Shown here: piece by piece, positions 25,415-33,448 of the stretch | How the letters are laid out: the number at the start of each line of letters is the position of its first letter | Position numbering within the stretch: the stretch's first letter is position 1 | DNA from: Sphingobacteriales bacterium | GTDB taxonomy: Bacteria > Bacteroidota > Bacteroidia > Chitinophagales > Chitinophagaceae | DNA: 64,000 bases | Direction: 5' to 3' | Assembly: GCA_016192105.1 (NCBI GenBank) | Contig: JACPUV010000025.1 | Span: 124,001 to 188,000, forward strand | Notes under the pieces: generated by a model | Databases searched by the model: none | The model's input: the letters and a program-made list of their open reading frames with translations, nothing else | Told to the model about the DNA's origin: nothing | Translations under genes and position numbers: made by a program

Positions 25415-25444
25415 CACTCCCAAAAGAAAATTGGGATTTTACAC

Positions 25445-25750
25445 ATGTCTCAGCGAATCAGAATCAAATTACAGTCTTACGATCACAACCTGGTAGATAA
25501 ATCTGCTGAAAAGATCGTAAAGACGGTGCGCAGTACCGGAGCCGTGGTAACAGGACCCATTCCCCTGCCTACCCGCCGGAAAATTTTTACTGTATTGCGT
25601 TCCCCGCACGTGAATAAGAAAAGCCGTGAACAGTTCCAGTTGGCCACCCACAAGCGGTTGCTGGATATTTACACGTCTTCCAGCCGTACGGTGGATGCGT
25701 TGAGCAAACTGGATCTTCCCAGTGGTGTGGAAGTAGAGATCAAAGCGTAG
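25445..25750 (+). CDS. rpsJ: 30S ribosomal protein S10
   Basis: The 101-residue S10 (also NusE) is a head-domain protein of the small subunit and joins antitermination complexes with Nus[21 protein letters not shown] at the N-terminus and [20 protein letters not shown] in the extended loop are diagnostic. The ATG at 25445 is chosen because upstream in-frame codons give no conserved sequence. It is the first gene of the S10-spc operon here, directly behind the strong promoter. The 261-bp gap to rplC is the largest in the operon. Confidence 0.98.
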   Translation: MSQRIRIKLQSYDHNLVDKSAEKIVKTVRSTGAVVTGPIPLPTRRKIFTVLRSPHVNKKSREQFQLATHKRLLDIYTSSSRTVDALSKLDLPSGVEVEIKA

Positions 25751-26011
25751 TACGTTCCGCTTTGTCCTCTTTAGCTCTTATAAATTGATTTAATGAATTG
25801 CTATCTCTCAATTCCGCTTCCGGCGGAAAAAAAGAGCTCTGGCTGATAAACATAAAACAAGCCATTCAGGGTTTGTTTACTGCCGGTACTTCCCCAGAAA
25901 GGAAAAGGTCGGTGGCAAACGGGGATTGACTCTTCGACAAGTTCAGTGTGACAGACCGTCACCTGGTTTTTGAAGAATGTCCCAATAACCTTGAGGCATA
26001 AACTCAGCAAC
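25751..26011 (+). other. 261-bp spacer between rpsJ and rplC with possible dispersed repeat
   Basis: The spacer holds no gene. At 25928-25954 it carries GACTCTTCGACAAGTTCAGT and GTGACAG, which resembles a short sequence (CTTCGACAAGCTCAGTGTGAC) that I recall from intergenic regions of several bacteria. CCGCTTCCGGCGG near 25816 can form a small hairpin. Such a long spacer inside a ribosomal operon suggests insertion of a small repeat element. Confidence 0.4.
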
Positions 26012-26629
26012 ATGAAAGGTATTATTGGGAAAAAAGTCGGGATGACCAGCATCTTCGATCCCTCCGGTAAGCAGACGGCCTGTACGATCATTGAAGCAGG
26101 CCCCTGTGTAGTCACCCAGGTCAAGACCGCCGAGTCAGACGGGTACAGTGCTCTCCAGCTTTCTTTTGGCGACAAAAAAGAAAAGCATTCCTCTAAAGCC
26201 GAAGTGAACCACTTCGCAAAAGCGCAGACAGCTCCCAAGCGCTTCTCCAAAGAATTCAGGGATTTTGCAATAGAAAAAAATATTGGTGAAACCATTACCG
26301 TTGACATCTTCGCGGAAGGCGATAAGGTGGAAGTTGTGGGTACCACAAAAGGTAAGGGTTTCCAGGGTGTGGTAAAGCGTCATGGTTTCCATGGGGTAGG
26401 CCAGCAGTCACACGGTCAGCACGACCGTCAGCGGGCTCCGGGTTCACTCGGTAACTCTTCGGATGCCAGCCGGGTAATGAAAGGGGTGCGGATGGCCGGC
26501 CGGATGGGAAATGACCGCGTGAAGATGAAGGGCCTGAAAGTGGTGAAGATCTTCGCAGAGAAGAATTATATCCTGGTCAGCGGTTCTGTACCGGGTCATA
26601 TCGGTTCAATCGTATTAATTCAGAAATAA
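26012..26629 (+). CDS. rplC: 50S ribosomal protein L3
   Basis: L3 is a primary 23S rRNA-binding protein whose loop reaches the peptidyl transferase centre. The 205-residue product starts with [20 protein letters not shown], the family start, so upstream in-frame codons from 25970 are excluded. The central loop [20 protein letters not shown] and the following [15 protein letters not shown] are typical. A hairpin at 26634-26665 sits between its stop and rplD. Confidence 0.98.
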   Translation: MKGIIGKKVGMTSIFDPSGKQTACTIIEAGPCVVTQVKTAESDGYSALQLSFGDKKEKHSSKAEVNHFAKAQTAPKRFSKEFRDFAIEKNIGETITVDIFAEGDKVEVVGTTKGKGFQGVVKRHGFHGVGQQSHGQHDRQRAPGSLGNSSDASRVMKGVRMAGRMGNDRVKMKGLKVVKIFAEKNYILVSGSVPGHIGSIVLIQK

Positions 26630-26633
26630 TAAT

Positions 26634-26665
26634 AACACCTGCGGGTTAACGATCCGCGGGGTGTT
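26634..26665 (+). promoter_or_regulatory. GC-rich hairpin in the rplC-rplD spacer
   Basis: AACACCTGCGG (26634-26644) pairs with CCGCGGGGTGTT (26654-26665) with one bulged G and a T-G pair, around loop GTTAACGAT. No T tract follows, so it is not a terminator. It occupies most of the 51-nt spacer and ends 15 nt before the rplD start. Confidence 0.5.
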
Positions 26666-26680
26666 GCTAAATACCAGAAA

Positions 26681-27316
26681 ATGAAAGTTGAAGTTTTAAA
26701 TACAAAAGGTAAAGCCACCGGCAGAACAGTGGAGCTTCCCGAGGAGATCTTCGGTGCAGAGCCCAACAACCATGTTATCTACCTGGCCGTTAAACAATAC
26801 CTCGCCGCCCAGCGCCAGGGAACACACAAAGTGAAGACCCGTGCTGAAGTGCAGGGCGCCAGCCGCAAGCTGCACCGCCAGAAAGGTACCGGTGGAAGCC
26901 GGAAAGGTAATATCCGCAACCCTTTGTACAAGGGAGGTGGTACGATCTTCGGTCCCAAGCCGCACTCGTATGATATCAAAGTGAACCGGAAAGTGAAGGA
27001 CCTGGCCAAGATATCTGCGCTGAGTTATAAAGCAAAGGAGAACGCGATCCTGGTCGTGGAAGATATCAGCCTGGATACCCCGAAAACCAAAAGTTTCATG
27101 GACATTATGGGCAGCCTGAAAGTAGCTGACAAGAAAGTAATGTTTGTGCAGCCGGAATACAATGACAATGTGGAACTGTCCCTGCGCAATGTGCCCTCTG
27201 TACTGGGTACCCTGCTGAGTGATATCAACACCTACGACATTGTAAACTCTGAAGTACTGGTACTGACCGAGAGTGCCGCGAAGATCTTCGCGGATGATGA
27301 AAAAGCAGAAGCGTAG
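26681..27316 (+). CDS. rplD: 50S ribosomal protein L4 (L1e family)
   Basis: L4 binds 23S rRNA domain I and lines the exit tunnel with its long loop; in E. coli it also represses the S10 operon. The 211-residue protein carries the loop signature SRKLHRQKGTGGSRKGNIRN (about 66-85) and GPKPHSYDIKVNRKVK after it. C-terminal features such as DINTYDIVNSEVLVLTESAA complete the fold. Autogenous control here is unproven. Spacing to rplW is 59 bp. Confidence 0.97.
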   Translation: MKVEVLNTKGKATGRTVELPEEIFGAEPNNHVIYLAVKQYLAAQRQGTHKVKTRAEVQGASRKLHRQKGTGGSRKGNIRNPLYKGGGTIFGPKPHSYDIKVNRKVKDLAKISALSYKAKENAILVVEDISLDTPKTKSFMDIMGSLKVADKKVMFVQPEYNDNVELSLRNVPSVLGTLLSDINTYDIVNSEVLVLTESAAKIFADDEKAEA

Positions 27317-27375
27317 GCTTCGGAAAACGCAGCCTGACGAGAGGGCGTATTTTAAAAATAAAAAATTGAATTCAG

Positions 27376-27675
27376 ATGAAACTTTCTGAAGTATTGATAA
27401 AGCCCATTTTGACCGAAAAAGCCAATGGCCAGCAGGATAAACTGCATCGCTATGCTTTCAAAGTGGCCCGCAAGGCGAATAAACTGGAAATCAAAAAAGC
27501 AGTGGAAAGCTTTTACGGGGTGACTGTTACAGGAGTAAATACTGCTGTGGTTCCCGGTAAAAACAAAAGCCGCTTTACCAAATCCGGGGTGATCTCCGGC
27601 CGGAAACCGGCTTATAAAAAAGCCTTTGTAACTGTAGCTGAGGGTGAAAACATTGATTTGTATTCAAACATTTAA
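27376..27675 (+). CDS. rplW: 50S ribosomal protein L23
   Basis: L23 sits at the polypeptide exit and forms the docking site for trigger factor and SRP. The 99-residue protein begins with the usual EVLIKPILTEKAN segment (about 4-17) and includes VARKANKLEIKKAVESFYGV, typical of the core fold. Its C-terminus VTVAEGENIDLY ends normally. The gap to rplB is 72 bp with no special structure. Confidence 0.97.
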   Translation: MKLSEVLIKPILTEKANGQQDKLHRYAFKVARKANKLEIKKAVESFYGVTVTGVNTAVVPGKNKSRFTKSGVISGRKPAYKKAFVTVAEGENIDLYSNI

Positions 27676-27747
27676 TTACCCGCAGCCCGAATGGCAATCA
27701 ACCGCCGCGAAGTGTTGGAATCAGAACAATTAAAGTGATTATCTAAA

Positions 27748-28584
27748 ATGGCATTAAGAAAATTTAAACCCGTTACAGCCGGTACCCGTTGGAGGATTGG
27801 TAATGCGTATGCAGAAGTTACCACCAATGAACCTGAAAAAAGCCTGGTGGAAGCCAAGCCCCGGACCGGTGGTCGTAACTCCTCCGGTCATCTGTCCATG
27901 CGTTACAGGGGCGGCGGACACAAGAAGAAGTACCGTATCATTGACTTCAAAAGAAACAAGGCCGGTGCGGCTACTGTGGAATCCATCCAGTATGACCCGA
28001 ACCGTACCGCGTTTATCGCCCTGCTGAATTATGCAGACGGTGAGAAGCGTTATATCCTGGCTCCCCAGGGATTGCAGGTAGGTGCTACCGTGGAAAGCGG
28101 TGCAGATGTGGCGCCTGAAGTGGGCAACTCACTTCCGATGAAGAATATGCCGCTGGGTACCAACATTCACAATATTGAAATGCAGCCCGGACAGGGTGGC
28201 AAACTGGCCCGCAGCGCCGGTTCCTCTGCCCAGCTGACCAACAAGGAAGAAAAATACGCGATCCTCAAAATGCCTTCTGGTGAACTGAGGAAAGTGCTGA
28301 TCAACTGTTATGCCACCGTAGGAGTAGTCAGCAACAGTGATCACAGCCTGCAGAGTATGGGTAAGGCCGGACGGAACAGGTGGAAGGGTATCAAGCCCCG
28401 TAACCGTGGGGTGGCGATGAACCCGGTGGATCACCCGATGGGTGGTGGTGAAGGTAAAGCATCCGGTGGACAGCCCCGGAGCCGGAACGGTCAGTATTCA
28501 AGGGGTCTGAAGACAAGAACCAAAGGAAAGGGAAGTGATAAGCTGATCATCCAGCGTAAGAACGGAAGCAAGCTGTCCAAGTAA
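27748..28584 (+). CDS. rplB: 50S ribosomal protein L2
   Basis: L2 is essential for subunit association and peptidyl transferase assembly. The 278-residue protein shows [20 protein letters not shown] (about 51-70) and the highly conserved [20 protein letters not shown] (about 222-241). The latter contains the histidine implicated near the catalytic centre, corresponding to His229 in E. coli. The Lys/Arg-rich C-terminus is intact. Confidence 0.98.
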   Translation: MALRKFKPVTAGTRWRIGNAYAEVTTNEPEKSLVEAKPRTGGRNSSGHLSMRYRGGGHKKKYRIIDFKRNKAGAATVESIQYDPNRTAFIALLNYADGEKRYILAPQGLQVGATVESGADVAPEVGNSLPMKNMPLGTNIHNIEMQPGQGGKLARSAGSSAQLTNKEEKYAILKMPSGELRKVLINCYATVGVVSNSDHSLQSMGKAGRNRWKGIKPRNRGVAMNPVDHPMGGGEGKASGGQPRSRNGQYSRGLKTRTKGKGSDKLIIQRKNGSKLSK

Positions 28585-28616
28585 TCAATCTCATTAACAA
28601 CTCAACGACATAAAAC

Positions 28617-28886
28617 ATGGCTCGTTCGATTAAAAAAGGTCCTTATGTGGCAACTCACCTTGAAAAAAAGGTAGATGCCATTAACGAAGGGAAAAACAAG
28701 AAGGGTGTAATCAAGACCTGGAGCCGCCGCTCCACTATTACGCCTGACTTTGTGGGACACACATTTGCGGTGCATAACGGCAACAAGTTCATCCCGGTAT
28801 ATGTAACTGAATTTATGGTAGGCCATAAGCTCGGTGAATTTGCCCCCACCCGCCAGTTCAAAGGACACTCTAAAAAAGAAGGATAA
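28617..28886 (+). CDS. rpsS: 30S ribosomal protein S19
   Basis: S19 forms the top of the 30S head with S13 and contacts the A-site finger. The 89-residue product has the family start [20 protein letters not shown] and the central [39 protein letters not shown] is at the C-terminus. Normal length; 17 bp before rplV. Confidence 0.98.
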   Translation: MARSIKKGPYVATHLEKKVDAINEGKNKKGVIKTWSRRSTITPDFVGHTFAVHNGNKFIPVYVTEFMVGHKLGEFAPTRQFKGHSKKEG

Positions 28887-28903
28887 ACCAGAAACTTATT
28901 AAA

Positions 28904-29251
28904 ATGGAAGCAGTAGCTAAACTGAGAAATTATCCGACCTCGCCCCGTAAAATGCGCTTGCTGGCCGACCTGATCCGTGGCCAGAAAGTGGAAAAAGTAC
29001 TGGCCGAGTTGGAACATAACCCCAAGCATCCGGCAGTTCCCCTGCGCAAGCTGGTACTGAGTGCAATCAGCAACTGGAAGCAGAAAAATGAGGGTGGTGA
29101 TGAAAGCCAGCTGGTGGTAAAGACCATCTTTGTGGATGGCGCCCGGACATTAAAGAGAATGCGTCCCGCCCCGCAGGGCCGTGGTTACCGTGTTCGCAAA
29201 CGCAGCAACCATGTTACTGTGATCGTGGACACCAAGGAATCTAAAAATTAA
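28904..29251 (+). CDS. rplV: 50S ribosomal protein L22
   Basis: L22 spans from the surface to the exit tunnel, and its beta-hairpin forms part of the constriction that macrolides contact. The 115-residue protein has [20 protein letters not shown] near the N-terminus. The hairpin tip segment [20 protein letters not shown] is near 85-104. No insertion or loss is visible in the loop. Confidence 0.97.
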   Translation: MEAVAKLRNYPTSPRKMRLLADLIRGQKVEKVLAELEHNPKHPAVPLRKLVLSAISNWKQKNEGGDESQLVVKTIFVDGARTLKRMRPAPQGRGYRVRKRSNHVTVIVDTKESKN

Positions 29252-29277
29252 ACGAATAACGAATAACCTGAATAAAC

Positions 29278-30066
29278 ATGGGTCAAAAAGCAAATCCGAT
29301 TGGTAACAGGTTAGGTATCATCCGCGGATGGGAATCTAACTGGTACGGCAGCAAAAAAGACTATGCTGGTAAACTAATCGAAGATCACAAGATCAGAACC
29401 TACCTGAATGCCCGTATCAACAAGGGTGGTATCTCCAAGATCGTTATTGAGAGAACCCTGGGTAAACTGATCGTTACTATCCACACTTCCAAACCGGGGA
29501 TCATCATCGGTAAAGGTGGCGGAGAGGTTGACCGTATCAAAGAGGAACTGAAAAAACTGACCGGTAAAGATGATGTGCAGATCAACATCCTGGAGATCCG
29601 CCGTCCGGAACTGGATGCCATGATCGTGGGAGATACCATTGCCCGCCAGATCGAAAACCGGATCAACTATAAAAGGGCGATCAAAATGTCCATCGCTTCC
29701 GCACTCCGTATGGGGGCTGAAGGGATCAAAGTAAAAGTATCCGGCCGCCTGGGTGGTTCAGAAATTGCCCGTTCAGAAGAGATCAAACAGGGCCGTGTAC
29801 CGCTGCATACTTTCCGTATGGATATTGATTATGCCAATGTATTTGCCCAAACCGTATATGGCAAGATCGGTATCAAGGTATGGATCTGTAAAGGTGAGGT
29901 GCTGGCCAAGCGTGACCTGAATCCCAATTTCGTGGGTGGCAAGAGCGATGTTAGCGACCGCCGCGAGAGAAGGGAGGATCATGGTGATCGCCGTGATCGC
30001 CGCGATGACCGCCGGGGTGGTGGTGACCGCAGGGGCGGTGGCGGAAGAGGTGACCGGAGGAATTAA
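29278..30066 (+). CDS. rpsC: 30S ribosomal protein S3 with long Arg/Asp/Gly-rich C-terminal tail
   Basis: S3 lines the mRNA entry channel and has helicase-assisting activity. The 262-residue protein starts [20 protein letters not shown], contains the KH-domain GxxG region [14 protein letters not shown] (about 75-88), and continues through the normal C-terminal S3 domain ([20 protein letters not shown]). After residue 221 it carries a 41-residue tail of DRR, ERR and GGG elements that is absent from E. coli S3 (233 residues). The tail resembles RNA-binding RGG-type disordered sequence. It is in frame without any sign of sequencing error. The following 116-nt spacer contains a heptameric repeat pair. 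Confidence 0.96.
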   Translation: MGQKANPIGNRLGIIRGWESNWYGSKKDYAGKLIEDHKIRTYLNARINKGGISKIVIERTLGKLIVTIHTSKPGIIIGKGGGEVDRIKEELKKLTGKDDVQINILEIRRPELDAMIVGDTIARQIENRINYKRAIKMSIASALRMGAEGIKVKVSGRLGGSEIARSEEIKQGRVPLHTFRMDIDYANVFAQTVYGKIGIKVWICKGEVLAKRDLNPNFVGGKSDVSDRRERREDHGDRRDRRDDRRGGGDRRGGGGRGDRRN

Positions 30067-30077
30067 TAGAAAAGTTT

Positions 30078-30177
30078 CGAGCTACGAGCCATGAGCTACG
30101 AGCTGTTACAGAAAATAAAAAGTTTAATTGCTAAAGGGGGAGAGCTCGAAACTCGCAACTCTTGGCTCAAAGCTTAA
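30078..30177 (+). repeat. Two facing heptameric arrays in the rpsC-rplP spacer
   Basis: Left array: CGAGCTA, CGAGCCA, TGAGCTA, CGAGCTG (30078-30105). Right array: AGCTCGA, AACTCGC, AACTCTT, GGCTCAA, AGCTTAA (30143-30177). Both keep an exact 7-bp phase. The right array is close to the reverse complement of the left, so the RNA could fold into a long imperfect stem around a 37-nt A-rich loop. It ends 5 nt before the rplP start. Confidence 0.8.
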
Positions 30178-30182
30178 AAGAA

Positions 30183-30605
30183 ATGTTACAACCGAAAAGA
30201 ACGAAGCACAGGAAGATGCAGAAAGGCCGCATGAAAGGCGATGCCAAAAGAGGTACAACTATTGCATTTGGTTCTTATGCTTTAAAAGCACTGGATCAAC
30301 ACTGGATCACTGACCGCCAGATAGAGGCGGCCCGCCAGGCGCTTACCCGTGAAATGAAAAGGGAAGGTAATGTATGGATCCGCATTTTCCCCGATAAGCC
30401 CATTACCCGTAAGCCGGCCGAAGTGCGGATGGGTAAAGGTAAAGGTAACCTGGAGTTCTGGGCTGCCGTGGTAAAACCGGGCCGTATTCTTTTTGAAATT
30501 GACGGGGTGAGTGAGCAGGTTGCCCGTGCCTCCCTGGCCCTGGCTGCCGGTAAACTGCCGATCAAAACCAAATTTATTGTACGCCGTGACCTGGTTACCG
30601 CGTAA
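30183..30605 (+). CDS. rplP: 50S ribosomal protein L16
   Basis: L16 organises the A-site region of the large subunit. The 140-residue protein starts [20 protein letters not shown], the family start; the upstream TTG at 30162 in the same frame would add seven residues encoded by the heptameric repeat, so it is rejected. [14 protein letters not shown] and [20 protein letters not shown] are typical internal motifs, and the C-terminus is complete. Confidence 0.97.
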   Translation: MLQPKRTKHRKMQKGRMKGDAKRGTTIAFGSYALKALDQHWITDRQIEAARQALTREMKREGNVWIRIFPDKPITRKPAEVRMGKGKGNLEFWAAVVKPGRILFEIDGVSEQVARASLALAAGKLPIKTKFIVRRDLVTA

Positions 30606-30626
30606 TCATTAATAAACCGAACAGCG

Positions 30627-30836
30627 ATGTCAAAGAAAGCAGATTTTGTAAAAAGCATCCACGGCATGAACGAGCAGGATCTCCGGGCCCGTCTGGAGGA
30701 AGATAAACAACGGCTCAAGAAGCTGGAGTTTGCCCATGCGATTTCTCCCCTGGAAAATCCCATGACCATCCGTGGATTACGCCGGGAGATTGCCCGCCTG
30801 AAAACGGAATTGAAGTTAAAGCAACAGCAAGCATAA
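30627..30836 (+). CDS. rpmC: 50S ribosomal protein L29
   Basis: L29 is a two-helix protein near the tunnel exit beside L23. The 69-residue product has the conserved LRARLEEDKQRLKKLEFAHA helix followed by NPMTIRGLRREIARLKTELK. Length and motif order are normal. The 66-bp spacer after it starts with a heptameric repeat array. Confidence 0.95.
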   Translation: MSKKADFVKSIHGMNEQDLRARLEEDKQRLKKLEFAHAISPLENPMTIRGLRREIARLKTELKLKQQQA

Positions 30837-30838
30837 TT

Positions 30839-30873
30839 AGTCTGAAGTCCGGAGTGGTGAGTCGGCAATCGAT
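30839..30873 (+). repeat. Heptameric repeat array in the rpmC-rpsQ spacer
   Basis: Five 7-mers in exact phase: AGTCTGA, AGTCCGG, AGTGGTG, AGTCGGC, AATCGAT. The first three positions AGT are kept in four of five. No coding function. Confidence 0.7.
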
Positions 30874-30902
30874 TCAAACAGCCGGTCGCTAAAAAAAATA
30901 AA

Positions 30903-31160
30903 ATGGAAGCAAGAAATTTAAGAAAGACCAGGATTGGGGTGGTAACCAGCAACAAGATGGCGAAGACCATTACGGTTGCCGTTGAAAGAAAAGTAAAGCA
31001 CCCGATCTATGGTAAGTTCGTAAAGAAAACCACCAAATTCCATGCGCATGATGACAAGAACGAATGCAGCATCGGGGACCTGGTGAAAATCATGGAAACC
31101 CGTCCGCTCAGCAAAACAAAGCGCTGGAGACTGGTGGAAGTGGTGGAGAAAGTTAAGTAA
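30903..31160 (+). CDS. rpsQ: 30S ribosomal protein S17
   Basis: S17 is an OB-fold primary binding protein of 16S rRNA. The 85-residue product contains [20 protein letters not shown] at the N-terminus, [20 protein letters not shown] in the middle, and [20 protein letters not shown], the S17 signature. Normal length. Confidence 0.97.
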   Translation: MEARNLRKTRIGVVTSNKMAKTITVAVERKVKHPIYGKFVKKTTKFHAHDDKNECSIGDLVKIMETRPLSKTKRWRLVEVVEKVK

Positions 31161-31166
31161 GAGTAA

Positions 31167-31255
31167 AGCTACGGGTCGTGAGTTACGAGTCACGAGACGT
31201 ACTGATTAATAAATGTTTTAACTGCTCGCAGCACATGGCTGAGGGCTCAAAGCTT
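31167..31255 (+). repeat. Two heptameric arrays in the rpsQ-rplN spacer
   Basis: Left array 31167-31201: AGCTACG, GGTCGTG, AGTTACG, AGTCACG, AGACGTA. Right array 31224-31255: GCTCGCA, GCACATG, GCTGAGG, GCTCAAA, GCTT. Both hold a 7-bp phase. The right end GGCTCAAAGCTTAAA also ends the rpsC-rplP arrays, so the two spacers share an element. The 102-nt spacer is otherwise A/T-rich. Confidence 0.75.
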
Positions 31256-31262
31256 AAATAAA

Positions 31263-31631
31263 ATGATTCAGCAAGAAAGCCGGTTAAATGTAGCGGACAA
31301 CAGCGGTGCCAAAGAGGTGCTTTGTATCCGTGTACTCGGCAACAGCGGTCAGCGTTATGCCCGGATCGGCGATAAGATCGTAGTAACGGTTAAGGATGCG
31401 ATCCCCCAGGGAGGTATCAAAAAAGGTACGGTGGCCAAAGCGGTGATCGTGCGCACCACCAACAAACTTCGCCGGAAAGACGGCTCTTATATCCGCTTTG
31501 ATGACAATGCCGTGGTGATCCTGAACCAGTCTGATGAACCCAGGGGTACCCGTATCTTCGGCCCGGTGGCCCGTGAGCTCCGTGATAAAGGCTATATGAA
31601 GATCATTTCACTGGCCCCCGAAGTATTATAA
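31263..31631 (+). CDS. rplN: 50S ribosomal protein L14
   Basis: L14 lies at the subunit interface and is the target of the silencing factor RsfS. The 122-residue protein begins [20 protein letters not shown], contains [16 protein letters not shown], and ends with [20 protein letters not shown], all diagnostic. Normal length. Confidence 0.98.
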   Translation: MIQQESRLNVADNSGAKEVLCIRVLGNSGQRYARIGDKIVVTVKDAIPQGGIKKGTVAKAVIVRTTNKLRRKDGSYIRFDDNAVVILNQSDEPRGTRIFGPVARELRDKGYMKIISLAPEVL

Positions 31632-31667
31632 TTGATAAAAGGGTAAACCCCAATAACGCAAGATAAA

Positions 31668-32003
31668 ATGAAAGCAAGATTTAAACCCAAGTATAGCATC
31701 CGTAAAGGTGACAGCGTGGTGGTGATCACCGGCGATGATAAAGATTTATCAAAACCCCGTACGGTGAAAGAAGTGCTGGTGGAGAAAGGCAAAGTGATCG
31801 TGGAAGGTGTGAACATCATCACCAAGCACAGCAAACCTTCTGCCCAGAACACCAAGGGTGGTATCGTGAAAAAAGAAGCGCCCATTGCGATCAGTAATGT
31901 GATGCTGTGGGATGCCAAGGCCAAGGCGCCGGCCCGTGTTACCCGGAAAAGAGAAGAAGGAAAAACAGTACGAATTTCAAAAAAATCAGGAGAGAAAATC
32001 TAA
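31668..32003 (+). CDS. rplX: 50S ribosomal protein L24
   Basis: L24 is an early assembly protein near the tunnel exit with a KOW domain. The 111-residue product includes IRKGDSVVVITGDDKDLSKP (about 10-29), the KOW motif, and GVNIITKHSKPSAQNTKGGI. The Lys/Arg-rich end is intact. 29 bp to rplE. Confidence 0.96.
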   Translation: MKARFKPKYSIRKGDSVVVITGDDKDLSKPRTVKEVLVEKGKVIVEGVNIITKHSKPSAQNTKGGIVKKEAPIAISNVMLWDAKAKAPARVTRKREEGKTVRISKKSGEKI

Positions 32004-32032
32004 TCTCTGACCTGGCTTAATACGCGATTTAT

Positions 32033-32608
32033 ATGAGTACAAAAACATATACCCCGAGACTGGCAGACAAGTACAAAAAGGATGTTGTACCTGCCCTGGT
32101 AAAAAAGTTCAGCTATGCCACGGTGATGCAGGCTCCGAAACTGGAGAAGATCTGCCTGAACCGCGGCGTGAACGGAGCCGTATCTGACAAGAAGATGGTG
32201 GATACTGCCATCGACGAACTGACCACCATTGCCGGTCAGAAAGCGGTGGCTACCATGTCCAAGAAAGACATTTCCAACTTCAAACTCCGGAAGAATATGC
32301 CGATCGGCGCCCGGGTAACCCTGCGCGGTGATAAAATGTTTGAATTCCTGGACCGCCTGATCTCTGTGGCACTGCCCCGGGTACGTGACTTCAAAGGGGT
32401 GAACGAAAAGGCATTTGACGGCCGTGGTAACTATACACTGGGTGTAACCGAACAGATCATCTTCCCGGAGATCGATATTGATAAAGTGAGCAAGATCACC
32501 GGCATGGATATCACCTTCGTGACCACTGCCAATACGGACGAAGAGGCGTATGAACTGCTGAAGGAACTCGGTATGCCTTTTAAAAACGCAAAAAATAATT
32601 CTAACTAA
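32033..32608 (+). CDS. rplE: 50S ribosomal protein L5
   Basis: L5 binds 5S rRNA and contacts the P-site tRNA. The 191-residue protein has [20 protein letters not shown], the rRNA-binding [20 protein letters not shown] (about 83-102), and [20 protein letters not shown] near 132-151. The N-terminal extension of about 10 residues relative to E. coli is common in the phylum. Confidence 0.97.
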   Translation: MSTKTYTPRLADKYKKDVVPALVKKFSYATVMQAPKLEKICLNRGVNGAVSDKKMVDTAIDELTTIAGQKAVATMSKKDISNFKLRKNMPIGARVTLRGDKMFEFLDRLISVALPRVRDFKGVNEKAFDGRGNYTLGVTEQIIFPEIDIDKVSKITGMDITFVTTANTDEEAYELLKELGMPFKNAKNNSN

Positions 32609-32622
32609 AAGAATAATTACAC

Positions 32623-32892
32623 ATGGCAAAAACTTCTGTAAAAGCCAGGCAGCGGAAAAGAGAAAAAATGGTGGCGAAATTTGCCGCCAAACGGGAAGAG
32701 TTGAAGAAAGCCGGCGACTGGAAAGCGCTGGATGATATGCCGAAAAACTCATCCACTGTCCGCCTAAAAAACCGTTGCCAGCTTACTGGCCGTCCCAGGG
32801 GATATGTCCGCTATTTTGGAATTTCCAGGGTGGCACTGCGTGACATGGCACTGAACGGAAAGATACCTGGTCTGAAAAAAGCGAGCTGGTAA
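32623..32892 (+). CDS. rpsN: 30S ribosomal protein S14, zinc-free type
   Basis: S14 is a late-assembling head protein. The 89-residue product ends with the signature [20 protein letters not shown] followed by [18 protein letters not shown]. It has the long form and lacks the paired CxxC motifs of the zinc-binding short form. It is 14 bp after rplE. The 71-nt spacer after it holds a hairpin and a strong Shine-Dalgarno for rpsH. Confidence 0.97.
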   Translation: MAKTSVKARQRKREKMVAKFAAKREELKKAGDWKALDDMPKNSSTVRLKNRCQLTGRPRGYVRYFGISRVALRDMALNGKIPGLKKASW

Positions 32893-32927
32893 ACAATTCA
32901 ATTAATTAAACTAAACTTTTCCAATTA

Positions 32928-32955
32928 TCCCGGCAATACGCTGGGACGTAGGAGG
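32928..32955 (+). promoter_or_regulatory. Hairpin plus perfect Shine-Dalgarno before rpsH
   Basis: TCCCGGC (32928-32934) pairs with GCTGGGA (32940-32946) around an AATAC loop, with one G-T pair. Three bases later, AGGAGG (32950-32955) sits 8 nt before the rpsH ATG. No other gene in the operon has such a Shine-Dalgarno, so this start is likely controlled differently. Confidence 0.6.
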
Positions 32956-32963
32956 GCAAAAAT

Positions 32964-33362
32964 ATGGTAACAGATCCTATAGCAGATTTCCTGACAAGAA
33001 TCCGGAATGCACAGATGGCAGGTCACCGCGTGGTGGACATTCCTGCATCCAACCTGAAAAAGCGTATGACGGAGATCCTGTACAACCAGGGTTATATCCT
33101 GAAATATAAATTTGAAGAGGACAATAAACAGGGCGTGATCAAGATCGCGTTGAAATATGACCCGGCCACCAAGCAGCCGGCGATCCAGAGCATGGAGCGG
33201 GTTAGCCGCCCGGGTCTGCGCCAGTACGCCAAACCGGCTGAGTTCCGCCGGGTGAAAAACGGCCTGGGCGTGGCAATCCTGTCCACTTCCAAGGGCGTGA
33301 TGACCGACAAAGAAGCCAAGGTGCAGAATGTGGGCGGAGAAGTACTGTGCTACGTATATTAA
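32964..33362 (+). CDS. rpsH: 30S ribosomal protein S8
   Basis: S8 is a primary 16S rRNA-binding protein and, in E. coli, the repressor of the spc operon. The 132-residue product starts MVTDPIADFLTRIRNAQMAG and ends with GLGVAILSTSKGVMTDKEAK, both diagnostic. The start is fixed by the AGGAGG at 32950-32955, a strong ribosome-binding site that stands out in a phylum that mostly initiates without one. Autoregulation by S8 in this organism is only an inference. Confidence 0.98.
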   Translation: MVTDPIADFLTRIRNAQMAGHRVVDIPASNLKKRMTEILYNQGYILKYKFEEDNKQGVIKIALKYDPATKQPAIQSMERVSRPGLRQYAKPAEFRRVKNGLGVAILSTSKGVMTDKEAKVQNVGGEVLCYVY

Positions 33363-33448
33363 AAAGACGGTTGCTGATACATTAAGCCGAACCTATATAG
33401 GCTGACCGGTCCGCAACGAAACAACTATTAATAAATTAAATTCATTTT

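Noticed and set aside
29941..30063. S3 tail as a frameshift artefact
   Set aside because: The codons stay in frame, composition is regular, and a normal stop follows; frameshifted sequence would not yield ordered DRR/GGG repeats.
30128..30313. Plus-strand ORF overlapping rplP start
   Set aside because: Runs through the heptameric array and into rplP in another frame; rplP fits the family fully.
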